Notes under the pieces: model-generated
The model's database searches: none
Told to the model about the DNA's origin: nothing
Seen by the model: only the letters and a program-made list of their open reading frames with translations
Part shown: positions 1 to 8,822 of the stretch, piece by piece
Numbering within the stretch: position 1 is the stretch's first letter
Layout: every line of letters begins with the position of its first letter
Source: JAGWBF01 sp965116325
GTDB taxonomy: Bacteria; Chloroflexota; Dehalococcoidia; Lucifugimonadales; JAGWBF01
Assembly: GCA_965116325.1 (NCBI GenBank)
Contig: OZ220675.1
Location: forward strand, 1,364,001 to 1,428,000
Reading direction: 5' to 3'
Length of the DNA: 64,000 nucleotides
Made by a program: the position numbers and the translations under genes

Positions 1-1
1 C

Positions 2-1666
2 ACCCACAAGCTGGTGACCGGACGGCGGGACGAGTTCCAGAATATCCGCTTGGAGGGAGGACTCTCCGGTTTCGGTGAACCCATGGAGAGCCCCCACGAC
101 ACCCTTTGCGCCGGCCATGCCGGTACAGGCCTTTCCATCGCCCTGGGTATTGCAGAAGCGACCGTGAACCGGCAGGTGGATTCATGGACGGTGGCGGTGG
201 TGGGAGATGGGGCTATGACTTCCGGCTCCAGCTTCGAGGCCCTCAACAACATCATCCACCTGAACCCCGAAAAGCTCATCATCATCCTTAACGACAATGG
301 GATGTCCATATCGGAGAACATAGGTTTCCTGACCAACTGGCGTAAACGCGTTATCACCCACCCCGAGTATGCCCCCATGGTGGAGCGCATGAAGGCCCTC
401 TCCAAGAAGGTGCCCACGGGAGAGATGATGTACCGCCTGGTCAAGAGGTTCAGCACCGGTCTGGACGGGCTCATCGTACCCACCATGTTCTGGACCGAGA
501 TGGGCTTCCAGTACCTGGGACCGGTGGATGGGCACGACTTCAAGCAGCTGGAGGAGACACTTCAGCAGGCGAAAAGCCCATCGGGCTCCGTCCCCGTGGT
601 TCATGTGGTGACCCACAAAGGACACGGCTACGAGCCTGCCGAGGACGACCCCGTCAAGTTCCATCAGCCCAGCTCCCCCCTGGGAGACACATCGGGTGCT
701 CCCACCTACTCCCATGTGTTCGCCCAGACCCTGGGTGGTCTCATGCGGGAAGATGAGTCAGTGGTTGGCATCAGCGCGGCCATGCTGGAGGGCACGGGCT
801 TGGCCGAGCTGCAGGAGGAGTTCCCCGGCAGGGTGTTCGACGTGGGTATCGCCGAGCAGCATGCCGTAAGCATGGCTGCCGGCATGGCGTCCACAGGTCT
901 CAATCCTTTCGTTTCCATATACTCCACCTTCCTGCAGAGAGCATTCGACCAAGTCCTGCACGATGTATGCCTGCAGAACCTTCCCGTCACCCTGATAGTG
1001 GACCGGGCCGGCATCGTCGGCGAAGATGGCAAGACCCACCACGGGGCCTTCGACCTTTCCTATTTGCGCTGCCTACCCAACGCGGTGGTGGCAGCCCCCA
1101 TGGATGAGAACGAGCTGCAACACCTGGTGTACACAGCGTATAAGCACCAGGGCCCCTTCGCTATCCGCATCGCCAGGGGCGCCGCCATCGGCACACCCTT
1201 AAGCGACGAGCTGAAGGAGCTGCCCCTGGGCAGGGGTTCCATCATTCGTGAAGGGCGCGATGTGGTGATCTTCGGCTTGGGGAAGGCGGCGACGGCGGCG
1301 CGGGAGGCGGCCGAGAAGCTGGCTGACTATGGCATAGCCTGCGGAGTGGTCAATCCCATCTTCGTGAAGCCCCTCGACATTGATCTGCTCACCCAGGCCG
1401 CACAGAGCACCGGCCGGATAGTAACCGTAGAGGAGAATGTGCTGGCCGGAGGGTTCGGCTCAGCTGTCCTGGAAGCCCTGGCTGAAGCTGGGCTGGACCA
1501 TATCCCCGTCCACCGCATCGGCATGCCCGATGCCTTTGTGGAGCACGGTACGGCAGCAGCCCAGAGGCAACGTCTTCACCTCGACTCCCAGGGCATAGTC
1601 GAGCAGGTCCTGGGAGCCTTTTTCACTGATGCAGCCTCGTCTCACGCGGGCAAGTCAGTCCGTTAG
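2..1666 (+). CDS. dxs: 1-deoxy-D-xylulose-5-phosphate synthase, 5' partial
   Basis: DXS condenses pyruvate and glyceraldehyde-3-phosphate to DXP in the first step of the MEP isoprenoid pathway, using thiamine diphosphate and Mg. The frame is open from the first bases and runs about 555 residues. The N-terminal 70-80 residues of the roughly 630-residue family are outside the window. Visible motifs are HKLVTGRRDEF, GGLSGF, the ThDP/Mg motif GDGAMT followed about 30 residues later by NDN, and the catalytic Glu in DVGIAEQHAV of the pyrimidine-binding domain. A transketolase C-terminal domain follows. It is convergent with ispH, 14 bp away, and ispE is also nearby, so three MEP genes lie within 6.5 kb. 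Confidence 0.96.
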   Translation, partial: THKLVTGRRDEFQNIRLEGGLSGFGEPMESPHDTLCAGHAGTGLSIALGIAEATVNRQVDSWTVAVVGDGAMTSGSSFEALNNIIHLNPEKLIIILNDNGMSISENIGFLTNWRKRVITHPEYAPMVERMKALSKKVPTGEMMYRLVKRFSTGLDGLIVPTMFWTEMGFQYLGPVDGHDFKQLEETLQQAKSPSGSVPVVHVVTHKGHGYEPAEDDPVKFHQPSSPLGDTSGAPTYSHVFAQTLGGLMREDESVVGISAAMLEGTGLAELQEEFPGRVFDVGIAEQHAVSMAAGMASTGLNPFVSIYSTFLQRAFDQVLHDVCLQNLPVTLIVDRAGIVGEDGKTHHGAFDLSYLRCLPNAVVAAPMDENELQHLVYTAYKHQGPFAIRIARGAAIGTPLSDELKELPLGRGSIIREGRDVVIFGLGKAATAAREAAEKLADYGIACGVVNPIFVKPLDIDLLTQAAQSTGRIVTVEENVLAGGFGSAVLEALAEAGLDHIPVHRIGMPDAFVEHGTAAAQRQRLHLDSQGIVEQVLGAFFTDAASSHAGKSVR

Positions 1667-1680
1667 GCGGGCTGTGGCCC

Positions 1681-2583
1681 TCAGTCCCTGAGTTCCCGGG
1701 GAAGCACGAAGTTGACGTCCTCATCCACCCCGTCAATGGTTGTCACTGAATCGGGGGCCAGCGCGTCTATCACCGCCAGCACCATGTCCTCCGGAGTGGA
1801 TGCGCCGGACGTTATGCCAACCCTCGCCACACCATCGAACCATCCCATGTCCATCTCATCGGGGCCATTGATCAGGTAGGCCCTCACCCCATTGGCTTCG
1901 GCCACTTCCCGCAGGCGATTGCAGTTGGAGCTGTTCTCGGCGCCGATGACCAGGATGAGGTCGGTCATTTGCGAAAGCTGCTTTACGGCCTCCTGCCGGT
2001 TGGTTGTTGCATAGCAGAGGTCGTTTCGGACGACCACGTCGGAGAAACGCCCCGTGATCTCCGATATAGACTTGCTTGTGTCATCCACTGAGAGGGTGGT
2101 CTGGGTTAGTACCGCCACGGGCGTATCATCTTCCCACCCGGGCAGGGACGAAAGTTCCCGGTCATCCATAAGGTGCATGCTCGTCTGTCCCATGGTGCCC
2201 CGGACTTCCTGGTGCCCATGATGTCCGACGAGGATCAGCCTGCGTCCACCGCTGGAGTATCGCCTCGCTTCGTTGTGCACCTTGGTCACCAGCGGGCAGG
2301 TGGCATCGATGACGTGCAGGCCGCGACGCTGGGCTTTCTCGAAGTCCTCCGGCGGGGAGCCATGGGCGGAGAAGACCACGGTGGCGCCTTCGGGAATATC
2401 GTCCACATCCTCAACGGTCCTGGCGCCCTTGCTTTCAAGGGACTGGACCACGTAGGGGTTATGCACTATCTGATGTTTGACGTAAACGGGGGGAGAGTAC
2501 TTTTCGAGGGCTAGCTCAACGATGTTGATGGCCCGAACCACCCCGGCGCAAAATCCTCTCGGTATTCCCAGGAACACTTCCAA
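1681..2583 (-). CDS. ispH: 4-hydroxy-3-methylbut-2-enyl diphosphate reductase
   Basis: IspH performs the last MEP-pathway step, reducing HMBPP to IPP and DMAPP with a [4Fe-4S] cluster. The protein has 300 residues, near the usual length. The three cluster cysteines are visible at C12 (GFCAGV), C96 (DATCPLV) and C190 (DLCYATT). The substrate-contacting histidines are in the VHNPYV, SAHG and GHHGHQE segments. The start fits the family, whose N-terminus sits directly before the GFCAGV motif. It faces dxs tail to tail and has AT-rich non-coding DNA upstream. Confidence 0.97.
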   Translation of the reverse strand: MEVFLGIPRGFCAGVVRAINIVELALEKYSPPVYVKHQIVHNPYVVQSLESKGARTVEDVDDIPEGATVVFSAHGSPPEDFEKAQRRGLHVIDATCPLVTKVHNEARRYSSGGRRLILVGHHGHQEVRGTMGQTSMHLMDDRELSSLPGWEDDTPVAVLTQTTLSVDDTSKSISEITGRFSDVVVRNDLCYATTNRQEAVKQLSQMTDLILVIGAENSSNCNRLREVAEANGVRAYLINGPDEMDMGWFDGVARVGITSGASTPEDMVLAVIDALAPDSVTTIDGVDEDVNFVLPRELRD

Positions 2584-2817
2584 TTGCGGCCTCCTGACCT
2601 AAGCCGGATACTGCCGATTCTACCACAAGGCGGGAGAGAGTCATCCGAACCCAGGAGTTAGATACCGGCCGCAACTAGATTGTCATACCCAAATTGTGAC
2701 GAAAAGCACTAGTATTTTTCAGCTCCAATAAACTCGTGGCAAAACTGATGCATTTTTGATTTTGGAAGCGCATAATATTCTGCGCCAGGTTATCCAAATC
2801 TACGAAAGGCTACGGCA
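2584..2817. other. AT-rich intergenic region
   Basis: This stretch upstream of ispH is clearly richer in A and T than its surroundings, especially 2680-2790. It holds no convincing gene. It is a likely site for the ispH promoter (leftward) and perhaps for a promoter of the small reading frame at 2818, but no clean -35/-10 pair was recognised. Confidence 0.4.
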
Positions 2818-2994
2818 ATGAAAGTCAGGCGGTCTCCCGTCGGTAGGATTTTTAGGGGCATGAAATCGCGTCACCAGCCCCGTGACGAAAGCAGTTTCAG
2901 CAGCAATTGGCAGATGTTGAACCAAGTGGCCGCCAGCATACAGGGTGAGTCGTGGTACCAGATGATTCACCCTTCCCAAGGCAGGAAGCTGTAG
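2818..2994 (+). CDS. Possible small protein, 58 aa, unrecognised
   Basis: A 58-codon frame begins with ATG preceded by GAAAGG at about 8 nt spacing, a plausible ribosome binding site. The product begins MKVRRSPVGR, is basic at the N-terminus and ends in QGRKL. It matches no family I recognise. A 66-codon frame on the opposite strand covers the same bases, so either or neither may be real. The region may also be a decayed insertion. Confidence 0.22.
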   Translation: MKVRRSPVGRIFRGMKSRHQPRDESSFSSNWQMLNQVAASIQGESWYQMIHPSQGRKL

Positions 2995-3048
2995 TCGCAA
3001 TCTCCCCGGCAGTCTGAGGGGGCTTCCCCTTCTAGGGGTCTCTTCTGG

Positions 3049-3543
3049 CTACCCGAATCCCAAGGCTTGCCGGATCTCGTTTATCTGGCCCAGGTGCTCG
3101 CGCCAGTGGCCCAGCAGGGCTCGCTCAACCAGACCCGCGGCCGTGCGTTCCTCGTGAACATCGGACCTGACCAGGTGAACGGGCGCGGTGCTGAGTTGCA
3201 GGTCCGATCCGGATACGGAAGACAAGCTGGCCTCCACCTCCTCAAGTAGCTCCTCCAGGTCCTGGCGAAGTTCAGCTAGGTCTTTGGACTTCCGCTCTGG
3301 AGTCAGGTTGGTCATGCTGGAGTGGATGACGATCTCATCCTTACTCCCATCCAGCACCTGCTTCAGCACCGTGGCCATGCCTCCAGGGGGTGTATCCAGC
3401 AGGTGGCAGACTACCTCCCTGATGCACCACTCTTCCTCCGAGTCCTTCCAGTCCAGGCAGTAGTCTATCCCGTCCAGCAACTCCGACAGCTCATCTTTCA
3501 GCGCCGCTACCTGCTCCAAGTACTGCTCCTTCTCGCCGCTCAT
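3049..3543 (-). CDS. DinB/YfiT-like four-helix protein
   Basis: The 164-residue protein looks all-helical. It has WCIREVVCHLLD near residue 38-49 and a C-terminal HWREHLGQINEIRQALG. This is the layout of the DinB_2/YfiT metal-binding four-helix superfamily, whose members include thiol-dependent transferases and damage-inducible proteins. The exact reaction cannot be told from sequence. Its start overlaps the galU stop by 4 bp (ATGA), so it is translationally coupled behind galU. Confidence 0.6.
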   Translation of the reverse strand: MSGEKEQYLEQVAALKDELSELLDGIDYCLDWKDSEEEWCIREVVCHLLDTPPGGMATVLKQVLDGSKDEIVIHSSMTNLTPERKSKDLAELRQDLEELLEEVEASLSSVSGSDLQLSTAPVHLVRSDVHEERTAAGLVERALLGHWREHLGQINEIRQALGFG

Positions 3544-4424
3544 AGCTGCTCCAAGTCAAGATTCCTGATGATCTCCAGGGTGCGCTCCCGGGTGTCCTCC
3601 CGGCTCAGGGCGATCTCCAGGGATGCCCTGAGAAGGCCCAGGGGTGTCCCTCCGTCGTAGCGGGTGCCCTGGAAAAGCAGAGCATACATGGGCTGCTCCT
3701 CCAGGAGGATGCCCATGCCATCGGTAAGCTGTATCTCGCCAATGGCCCCAGGCGCCGTGCGTTCCAGGCAGGAAAACACCTCGGGGGTGAGTATGTACCT
3801 GCCCACCACCGCCAAGTTGGAAGGAGCATCCTCCGGGGCAGGCTTTTCGACCAGCCCTCTCACCTTGTAGATGCACCTCTCTACCTCGTGGGCATCCACC
3901 ACGCCATAGGCGCTGACAGCCTCCTTGGGCACCTCCTGCACCGCGACCACGCTGGCCCCGTACCGCCGGTACACCTCCAGCATCTGGCGGCTCACGGGCA
4001 CATCTCCCACTATGACATCGTCGGGCAGGACCACGATGAATGGCTCATCTCCGACAGACTCCTTGGCGGTTAGCACAGCATGGCCTAAGCCAAGCTGCTG
4101 CTCCTGCAAAGCGGTGGTAATTTTGACCATGGTGGAGATGCCTCTGACCATCTCCGCCAGCTTGACTGCGCCGCTGGCAGCAAGCCTGTCCTCAAGCTCG
4201 GCTGACGGACTGAAGAACTGCTCCAAGCCCGCCTTACCGGGGGATGTGACCAGGACTACCTGCTCCACCCCGGCCTCGACCAGCTCCTCCACGCCGTACT
4301 GGATCATGGGCTTGTCCAGGATGGGAAGCAGCTCCTTGGGAACAGCCTTGGTGGTGGGGAGGAAGCGAGTGCCCAGTCCGGCAGCGGGAACTACGGCTTT
4401 GCGTATCGGCGCCAGCTTTGCCAC
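3540..4424 (-). CDS. galU: UTP-glucose-1-phosphate uridylyltransferase
   Basis: GalU makes UDP-glucose from UTP and glucose-1-phosphate for cell-envelope glycans. The nucleotide-binding signature GLGTRFLPTTKAVPKELLP lies about 14 residues from the N-terminus. VLPDDVIVGD and VEKP segments follow, as expected for the family. I chose the GTG at 4424 (294 aa). It sits 7 nt after a TAGAAT hexamer and puts the signature at the usual distance from the start. A TTG 11 codons upstream (4457) keeps the frame open but adds residues the family does not need. It is followed by the overlapping DinB-like gene. Confidence 0.93.
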   Translation of the reverse strand: MAKLAPIRKAVVPAAGLGTRFLPTTKAVPKELLPILDKPMIQYGVEELVEAGVEQVVLVTSPGKAGLEQFFSPSAELEDRLAASGAVKLAEMVRGISTMVKITTALQEQQLGLGHAVLTAKESVGDEPFIVVLPDDVIVGDVPVSRQMLEVYRRYGASVVAVQEVPKEAVSAYGVVDAHEVERCIYKVRGLVEKPAPEDAPSNLAVVGRYILTPEVFSCLERTAPGAIGEIQLTDGMGILLEEQPMYALLFQGTRYDGGTPLGLLRASLEIALSREDTRERTLEIIRNLDLEQL

Positions 4425-4431
4425 GGGTGCT

Positions 4432-4437
4432 ATTCTA
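4432..4437 (-). promoter_or_regulatory. Putative galU -10 element
   Basis: TAGAAT on the minus strand ends 7 nt before the preferred GTG start of galU, so transcription would begin at the start codon itself. No good -35 hexamer is visible 16-18 bp upstream. Confidence 0.35.
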
Positions 4438-4496
4438 CCATCCGCCCCAAGGCCCAATCACCCGCCCACGATCCGTCATGGGCGGAGGCCTTTGCA

Positions 4497-4526
4497 TTGA
4501 CAGACCCCGACGCAGGAACCTACCAT
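4497..4526 (+). promoter_or_regulatory. Promoter of SRP RNA
   Basis: A perfect -35 TTGACA (4497-4502) and a -10-like TACCAT (4521-4526) are separated by 18 bp. The expected start point, about 4533, coincides with the 5' end of the SRP RNA closing helix. Confidence 0.6.
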
Positions 4527-4532
4527 GAAAGG

Positions 4533-4805
4533 TGGAGCTGTGCTAGACGGGGAGCTAGCGGTGCCCTATACCCGCAATCCGCTGCAGCGGGGTTGAACTC
4601 CTCTCCAAGGCTTAGTTGGTAGGCCTCTAACCGCACTGGGCAGTGCTGATAGCTGGGTCCCGCGCGACGGAGGTCTGTGAACCCCGCCAGGTCCGGAAGG
4701 AAGCAACGGTAAGCAGAACCCTTCGGGTGCCGAGGGAGTGCCTGGCTGGAGCTGTCTTTGCAGCTACGCTCATCAGCTACGGTCGAAGAGGGGTGCACAG
4801 CTTCC
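4533..4805 (+). ncRNA. ffs: Signal recognition particle RNA, large Alu-containing type
   Basis: The Ffh-binding apical hairpin is unmistakable: CCAGGTCCGGAAGGAAGCA (starting near 4685) followed by a G-rich 3' side with GGGTGCCG. Upstream, GTGCTAGACGGGGAGCTAGC and a CCCGCAATCCGCT segment match the Alu domain of the roughly 270-nt SRP RNA known from Bacillus and relatives, not the short 4.5S form. The ends GGAGCTGTGC (4533-4542) and GCACAGCTTCC (4794-4804) pair to close the molecule. The RNA scaffolds SRP for co-translational membrane targeting. Its 3' end lies only a few bases from the rsmA start. Confidence 0.93.
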
Positions 4806-4810
4806 AACTT

Positions 4811-5653
4811 ATGGTTAGTCTCATCAAAAAGACCCCCTCCCCACGAAAGGCCCTGGGACAGCACTACCTGCTGGACCAGGACATCGTACACACCATAGTA
4901 CGAGCCGCAGACCTGACACCTGCTGACGCCGTAGTCGAGGTTGGACCGGGCCTTGGAAACCTGACCAAGCACCTGGTCACCGAGGCGGGGCGCGTCGTCG
5001 CCATCGAGATCGACCCCGCCCTGGCGGCAGCCCTTCCCCGCAGGCTGGGCAAACCCTCCAACATGATTGTCGTCAACGACGATGCCCGGACGGCGGACCT
5101 ATCCCAGCTTTTCCCCGAAGGCGCCGGTTACAAGATGGTCTCCAACCTGCCCTACTATGCGGCGGCTCCCATCCTGCGGCGTTTCCTGGAGGACAGCCTC
5201 CCCAAGCCATCGCCCATGGTTGTGATGCTCCAGAAGGAGGTTGCCGAGAGCATCCTGGCAGCCGATGGGCGCATGAGCCTTCTGGCGGTGGCTGTGCACC
5301 TTTACGGGAAGCCCACCCACGTCTGCGATGTTCCCGCCAGCGCCTTTCGGCCCAAGCCCAAGGTCGCCTCTGCAGTAATACGCATCGACACACTCCCGCG
5401 GCCCGCAGTGGATGTCGATGATATCGCCGGGTTCTTCGATGTGGTGAGGGCAGGGTTTTCCGCCCCCCGGAAGCAGCTCCGCAACTCCCTCAGCCAGGGA
5501 CTGGACGTTACACCTCAGCAAGCCGGGGCTGTCCTGGGGGAAGCAGGGCTGGATGCAACCCTCAGAGCAGAGACCCTGACCCTTGACCAGTGGGCCGGGC
5601 TGCATCGGGCGGTCAGCCTTTGGGGGGCAACCGAAGGCGAAGATGGAAGCTAG
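4811..5653 (+). CDS. rsmA: 16S rRNA (adenine1518-N6/adenine1519-N6)-dimethyltransferase
   Basis: RsmA (KsgA) dimethylates two adjacent adenines in the 3' hairpin of 16S rRNA late in small-subunit assembly. The protein has 280 residues with KALGQHYLLDQ at the N-terminus, SAM motif I VVEVGPGLGNLT, and the catalytic motif IV NLPYYAAAP. The C-terminal helical domain includes FRPKPKVASAV. The ATG at 4811 gives the normal distance to the LGQH motif. No Shine-Dalgarno is visible, and the frame upstream only reads through the SRP RNA. It overlaps ispE by 11 bp. Confidence 0.95.
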   Translation: MVSLIKKTPSPRKALGQHYLLDQDIVHTIVRAADLTPADAVVEVGPGLGNLTKHLVTEAGRVVAIEIDPALAAALPRRLGKPSNMIVVNDDARTADLSQLFPEGAGYKMVSNLPYYAAAPILRRFLEDSLPKPSPMVVMLQKEVAESILAADGRMSLLAVAVHLYGKPTHVCDVPASAFRPKPKVASAVIRIDTLPRPAVDVDDIAGFFDVVRAGFSAPRKQLRNSLSQGLDVTPQQAGAVLGEAGLDATLRAETLTLDQWAGLHRAVSLWGATEGEDGS

Positions 5654-6545
5654 CGCCTACGCCAAGATAAACCTGACCCTGGAGGTGCTGGGACGGCGGG
5701 AGGATGGCTACCACGAGGTCATGACCATACTGCAGACCGTAGACCTGGCCGACAGCATCTCTTTCGAAGATGCGGCCGACCTCTCGGTGGAGTCCTCGGA
5801 CCCATCCCTCTCCAGCGAAGACAACCTGGTCTGGCGGGCAGCCGCGCTGCTCAAGCGCACCACAGGCCACCCCGACGGCGCACGGATTCGCTTGGAGAAG
5901 CGCATTCCTATGAACATGGGTCTGGGCGGGGGAAGCAGCGATGCAGCGGCAACCCTCGTCTGCCTCAACACCCACTGGCATTTGGGGCTGGACCAAGCTG
6001 CCCTTCACCAACTGGCGGCTTCCCTGGGCTCCGACGTGCCCTTCTTCCTTACCGGAGGGACCTGCCTGGGAACGGGCCGCGGTGGCAAGACATCTCCATT
6101 ACCGGCCCCGCCGCGCTCCTGGGTGGTCCTGGTCTGTCCCCAGGCGGATGCAACAATGTCGGGCATCCCCAAGACAGCCCACATGTACTCACTGCTGAGA
6201 CCCGGGGACTTCACCGACGGCGGCCTTACCCGGCAAATGATAGAGGCGCTGGAAGATGGCCGGCCCATCGATGGCCTGCTGTTCAACGGGTTCCGCCGTG
6301 CCTCTCAAGGAGCATCTTCCCAATTCACCCGGTTGGAGGGTCTTATGGCCGAAGCCGGGGCTCGAAACGTGGGCCTTGCCGGGTCGGGCCCCGCCCTTTT
6401 CAGCCTGTTCTCCAACGAAGACGAAGCTCGACGGGTATATACTTCCTTGAAAGACAAGGGCCTATGGGCGTACTGTGTTCCCACGGTGCAACCATCATCT
6501 TGGCCTGCCCACCAAATGTCGGGCAGGAGAGGAGCCAATAGCTAG
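5643..6545 (+). CDS. ispE: 4-diphosphocytidyl-2-C-methyl-D-erythritol kinase
   Basis: IspE is the GHMP-family kinase that phosphorylates CDP-ME in the MEP pathway. The 300-residue protein starts MEASAYAKINL, the family's N-terminal motif. It has the ATP-binding glycine loop MGLGGGSSDAAATL and the C-terminal GHMP motif AGSGPALFSLF. GAAGG lies 7 nt before the ATG at 5643, which is inside the 3' end of rsmA, so the two genes are translationally coupled. The rsmA-ispE-lgt run forms a tight rightward operon. Confidence 0.95.
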   Translation: MEASAYAKINLTLEVLGRREDGYHEVMTILQTVDLADSISFEDAADLSVESSDPSLSSEDNLVWRAAALLKRTTGHPDGARIRLEKRIPMNMGLGGGSSDAAATLVCLNTHWHLGLDQAALHQLAASLGSDVPFFLTGGTCLGTGRGGKTSPLPAPPRSWVVLVCPQADATMSGIPKTAHMYSLLRPGDFTDGGLTRQMIEALEDGRPIDGLLFNGFRRASQGASSQFTRLEGLMAEAGARNVGLAGSGPALFSLFSNEDEARRVYTSLKDKGLWAYCVPTVQPSSWPAHQMSGRRGANS

Positions 6546-6548
6546 CGC

Positions 6549-7520
6549 ATGGAGCTTTTCTTTCTCAGCATAACCATCGACATCGACCCGGACCTGTTCA
6601 CGATAGGCTCCCTGGTACTCACCTGGCACGGCTTCTTCACCCTGGTGGCGGTAGCTACCGCCACCGTCTTGGTGGGACGCTGGGGAAAGCAGCAGGGGCT
6701 GGACCAGGACTCCATCTACACCGTGGCTGTATGGGCCATCATCGGCGGGATCGTGTTCTCCCGCCTAACCCACGTCATCGACCGGTGGGGTGACGTTTAC
6801 AGCCACGACCCCCTCCAGGCATTTCAGGTCTGGACGGGTGGTGTGACCATCTACGGGGCTATCCTGGGCGGTTTCATCACCGGCGGGGGCTACATGCTGA
6901 TCAGGAACCACCCCGGGTTCCTGGAACGCTGGAACAAGTTCTTCCCCGGCAAGCTGGAAGAGGCCCCACTGCCCCCGGTAGGTCGCTTGGCAGATATTGC
7001 GGTGCCGGCCCTGCTCATCGCCATGATGATCGGGCGCATCGGCGACATCATCAACGGTGAGCATGTGGCAACGCTGACATCCCTGCCCTGGGGTGTGATC
7101 TACGCCCATCCAGCCAGCCCCAGCAACATCCAGTACGGCTTGGCGGCCAGCCACCCGGCCGTGGTGTACGAGATGCTGTGGAACCTGGGTGTCCTGGGGA
7201 TAGTGTGGCCCCTGAGGAACAGGCTCAGGCCCTACGGAATGCTCTTCGCCCTGTACCTGTCCCTCTACTCCATCGGGAAGTTTCTCATCAGCTTCCTTCG
7301 AATCGCCGATGGGCCAGGGGACCTGTTCATGGACAAGGAGTGGGTATGGAGCATGGGAGAAGCCCACTTCATTGCCTTGGCGGTACTGGTCATAACCGTC
7401 CCCATACTTCTCTACAAGGCCCAGCTGGTGCAGCCGCCAGCCCGGCCGAGACGGTCACAGAGAGGCAGGGATGCCGAGGACGCCGACCCATCTACCCAGG
7501 AGGACCAGGGCCCGGGCTGA
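6549..7520 (+). CDS. lgt: Prolipoprotein diacylglyceryl transferase
   Basis: Lgt transfers diacylglycerol from phosphatidylglycerol to the lipobox cysteine of prolipoproteins in the cytoplasmic membrane. The 323-residue protein has several hydrophobic segments, an N-terminal TWHGFF region and the Lgt signature around GRIGDIINGEH with its essential arginine. The tail after about residue 290 is polar and low complexity (PPARPRRSQRGRD...), longer than needed for activity. It starts 3 bp after ispE. Its substrates include at least five lipoproteins encoded in this window (near 36.8, 41.4, 44.8 and 56.9 kb, and probably others). Confidence 0.94.
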   Translation: MELFFLSITIDIDPDLFTIGSLVLTWHGFFTLVAVATATVLVGRWGKQQGLDQDSIYTVAVWAIIGGIVFSRLTHVIDRWGDVYSHDPLQAFQVWTGGVTIYGAILGGFITGGGYMLIRNHPGFLERWNKFFPGKLEEAPLPPVGRLADIAVPALLIAMMIGRIGDIINGEHVATLTSLPWGVIYAHPASPSNIQYGLAASHPAVVYEMLWNLGVLGIVWPLRNRLRPYGMLFALYLSLYSIGKFLISFLRIADGPGDLFMDKEWVWSMGEAHFIALAVLVITVPILLYKAQLVQPPARPRRSQRGRDAEDADPSTQEDQGPG

Positions 7521-7634
7521 TCCTCCGCTTAGCGAAGACGCTCCATCCAGTTCATAGTAGATGCGGCGGGCGTTAGGCAGAAATGCTAGAAAAGCCCAGT
7601 ATTTCGGCGTAGCCCCTCGCAGGGGCGCAATACC

Positions 7635-8822
7635 TTAGACCGCCATGCCCGTCAGAAGCGCTCCCCTGTCGATCTCCCCTAGCAAGCTGCCGTTCTCGGC
7701 TATAACGGCGATGGGGTATTCGGTTTGGGCAGCCATGGGGATTATCTCCTCAATGTAGGCATCGGGGACTGTGGTTCTGGGTGGGAGCAACTCCGCATTC
7801 TCCAGGGTCTCATTCTGCTGGGCGGCCAAGGTCTTGGCCTGATCCACCGTCAGAAGTCCTTTCAGGGTGAAGTCGTGGGCTATCAGGAACACCGAGTCCA
7901 TGCCGTAGCTCTGCATGGCGTGGAGGGCCACTCTGGGGCCCTGCCGTTCATAAATCACCACATCGGGCTCTCGCATGATAGTCCTAGCCTGGATCACCTT
8001 GACCCTGGATACATCGCGGACAAAATCGGTGACGTAGTCGTCCGTTGGCAGGGTGACTATCTGTTCGGGGGACCCCTCCTGGATGATGGCTCCGTCGCGC
8101 ATGATGGCGATGCGGTCACCAATCTTCAGAGCTTCGTTGAGGTCGTGGGTAATGAACACGATAGTCTTGTGAAGGGATGTCTGGAGGGAGTTCAACTCAT
8201 CCTGCATCTCCCTGCGTATGAGGGGGTCCAGCCCGCTAAAAGGCTCGTCCATAAGCAGCACCTCAGAGTTCATCGCCAAGGCCCTGGCGAGGCCGACTCG
8301 TTGCTGCATCCCGCCGCTCATCTCCCTTGGGTAGTTATGTTCCCAGCCCTCCAGCCCTACCGTCTCGATAGCTCCCATGGCTACGTCGTACCTGGCCTCC
8401 CTGTCCAAGCCCCGGATCTCCAGGCCGTATGCAACGTTGTCGATGACGGTGCGATTGGGGAGAAGTCCGTAGTGTTGGAAAACCATGGCCACTTTGGTGC
8501 GCCGGAACTCCACCAGTTGCTTCGGTGAGAAGTCCCGAATATCCTCCCCGTTGAAGCATATCTGGCCCGCGCTGGCTTCTATGAGCCTGGTGAGGCAGCG
8601 CAGGAGGGTTGACTTCCCGCTTCCCGACAGTCCCATCACAACGTATATCTCCCCCGAATTCACCACGAAGGACACATTCCTGAGACCCACCACAACACCC
8701 AACTCCTGGCGGATCTCCGCGCGGCTCTTGGAGGAGTACTCCGGACGCATAGCGGCTTCAGGTTTCTTTCCAAACACCTTCCACACATTGTTGACCACTA
8801 CATGGGCTGTTGTCTGACCCAT
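7635..8822 (-). CDS. proV: Glycine betaine/proline-type ABC transporter ATPase with CBS domains
   Basis: The 395-residue protein is a ProV/OpuAA-type ATPase. It has Walker A GLSGSGKST, Q-loop VFQHYGLLP, signature MSGGMQQR, Walker B VLLMDEPFSGLD and switch His in FITHDLNEA. A C-terminal segment of about 120 residues has the pattern of tandem CBS domains, which sense ionic strength or nucleotides in OpuA systems. The insertion before Walker A (residues about 20-45) is typical of ProV. No permease or binding-protein gene is adjacent on either side, so its partners must be elsewhere. The gene name is by family resemblance only. Confidence 0.85.
   Translation of the reverse strand: MGQTTAHVVVNNVWKVFGKKPEAAMRPEYSSKSRAEIRQELGVVVGLRNVSFVVNSGEIYVVMGLSGSGKSTLLRCLTRLIEASAGQICFNGEDIRDFSPKQLVEFRRTKVAMVFQHYGLLPNRTVIDNVAYGLEIRGLDREARYDVAMGAIETVGLEGWEHNYPREMSGGMQQRVGLARALAMNSEVLLMDEPFSGLDPLIRREMQDELNSLQTSLHKTIVFITHDLNEALKIGDRIAIMRDGAIIQEGSPEQIVTLPTDDYVTDFVRDVSRVKVIQARTIMREPDVVIYERQGPRVALHAMQSYGMDSVFLIAHDFTLKGLLTVDQAKTLAAQQNETLENAELLPPRTTVPDAYIEEIIPMAAQTEYPIAVIAENGSLLGEIDRGALLTGMAV

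Noticed and set aside
4643..4810. N-terminal extension of rsmA
   Set aside because: It translates the SRP RNA. The LGQH motif is correctly placed from the ATG at 4811.
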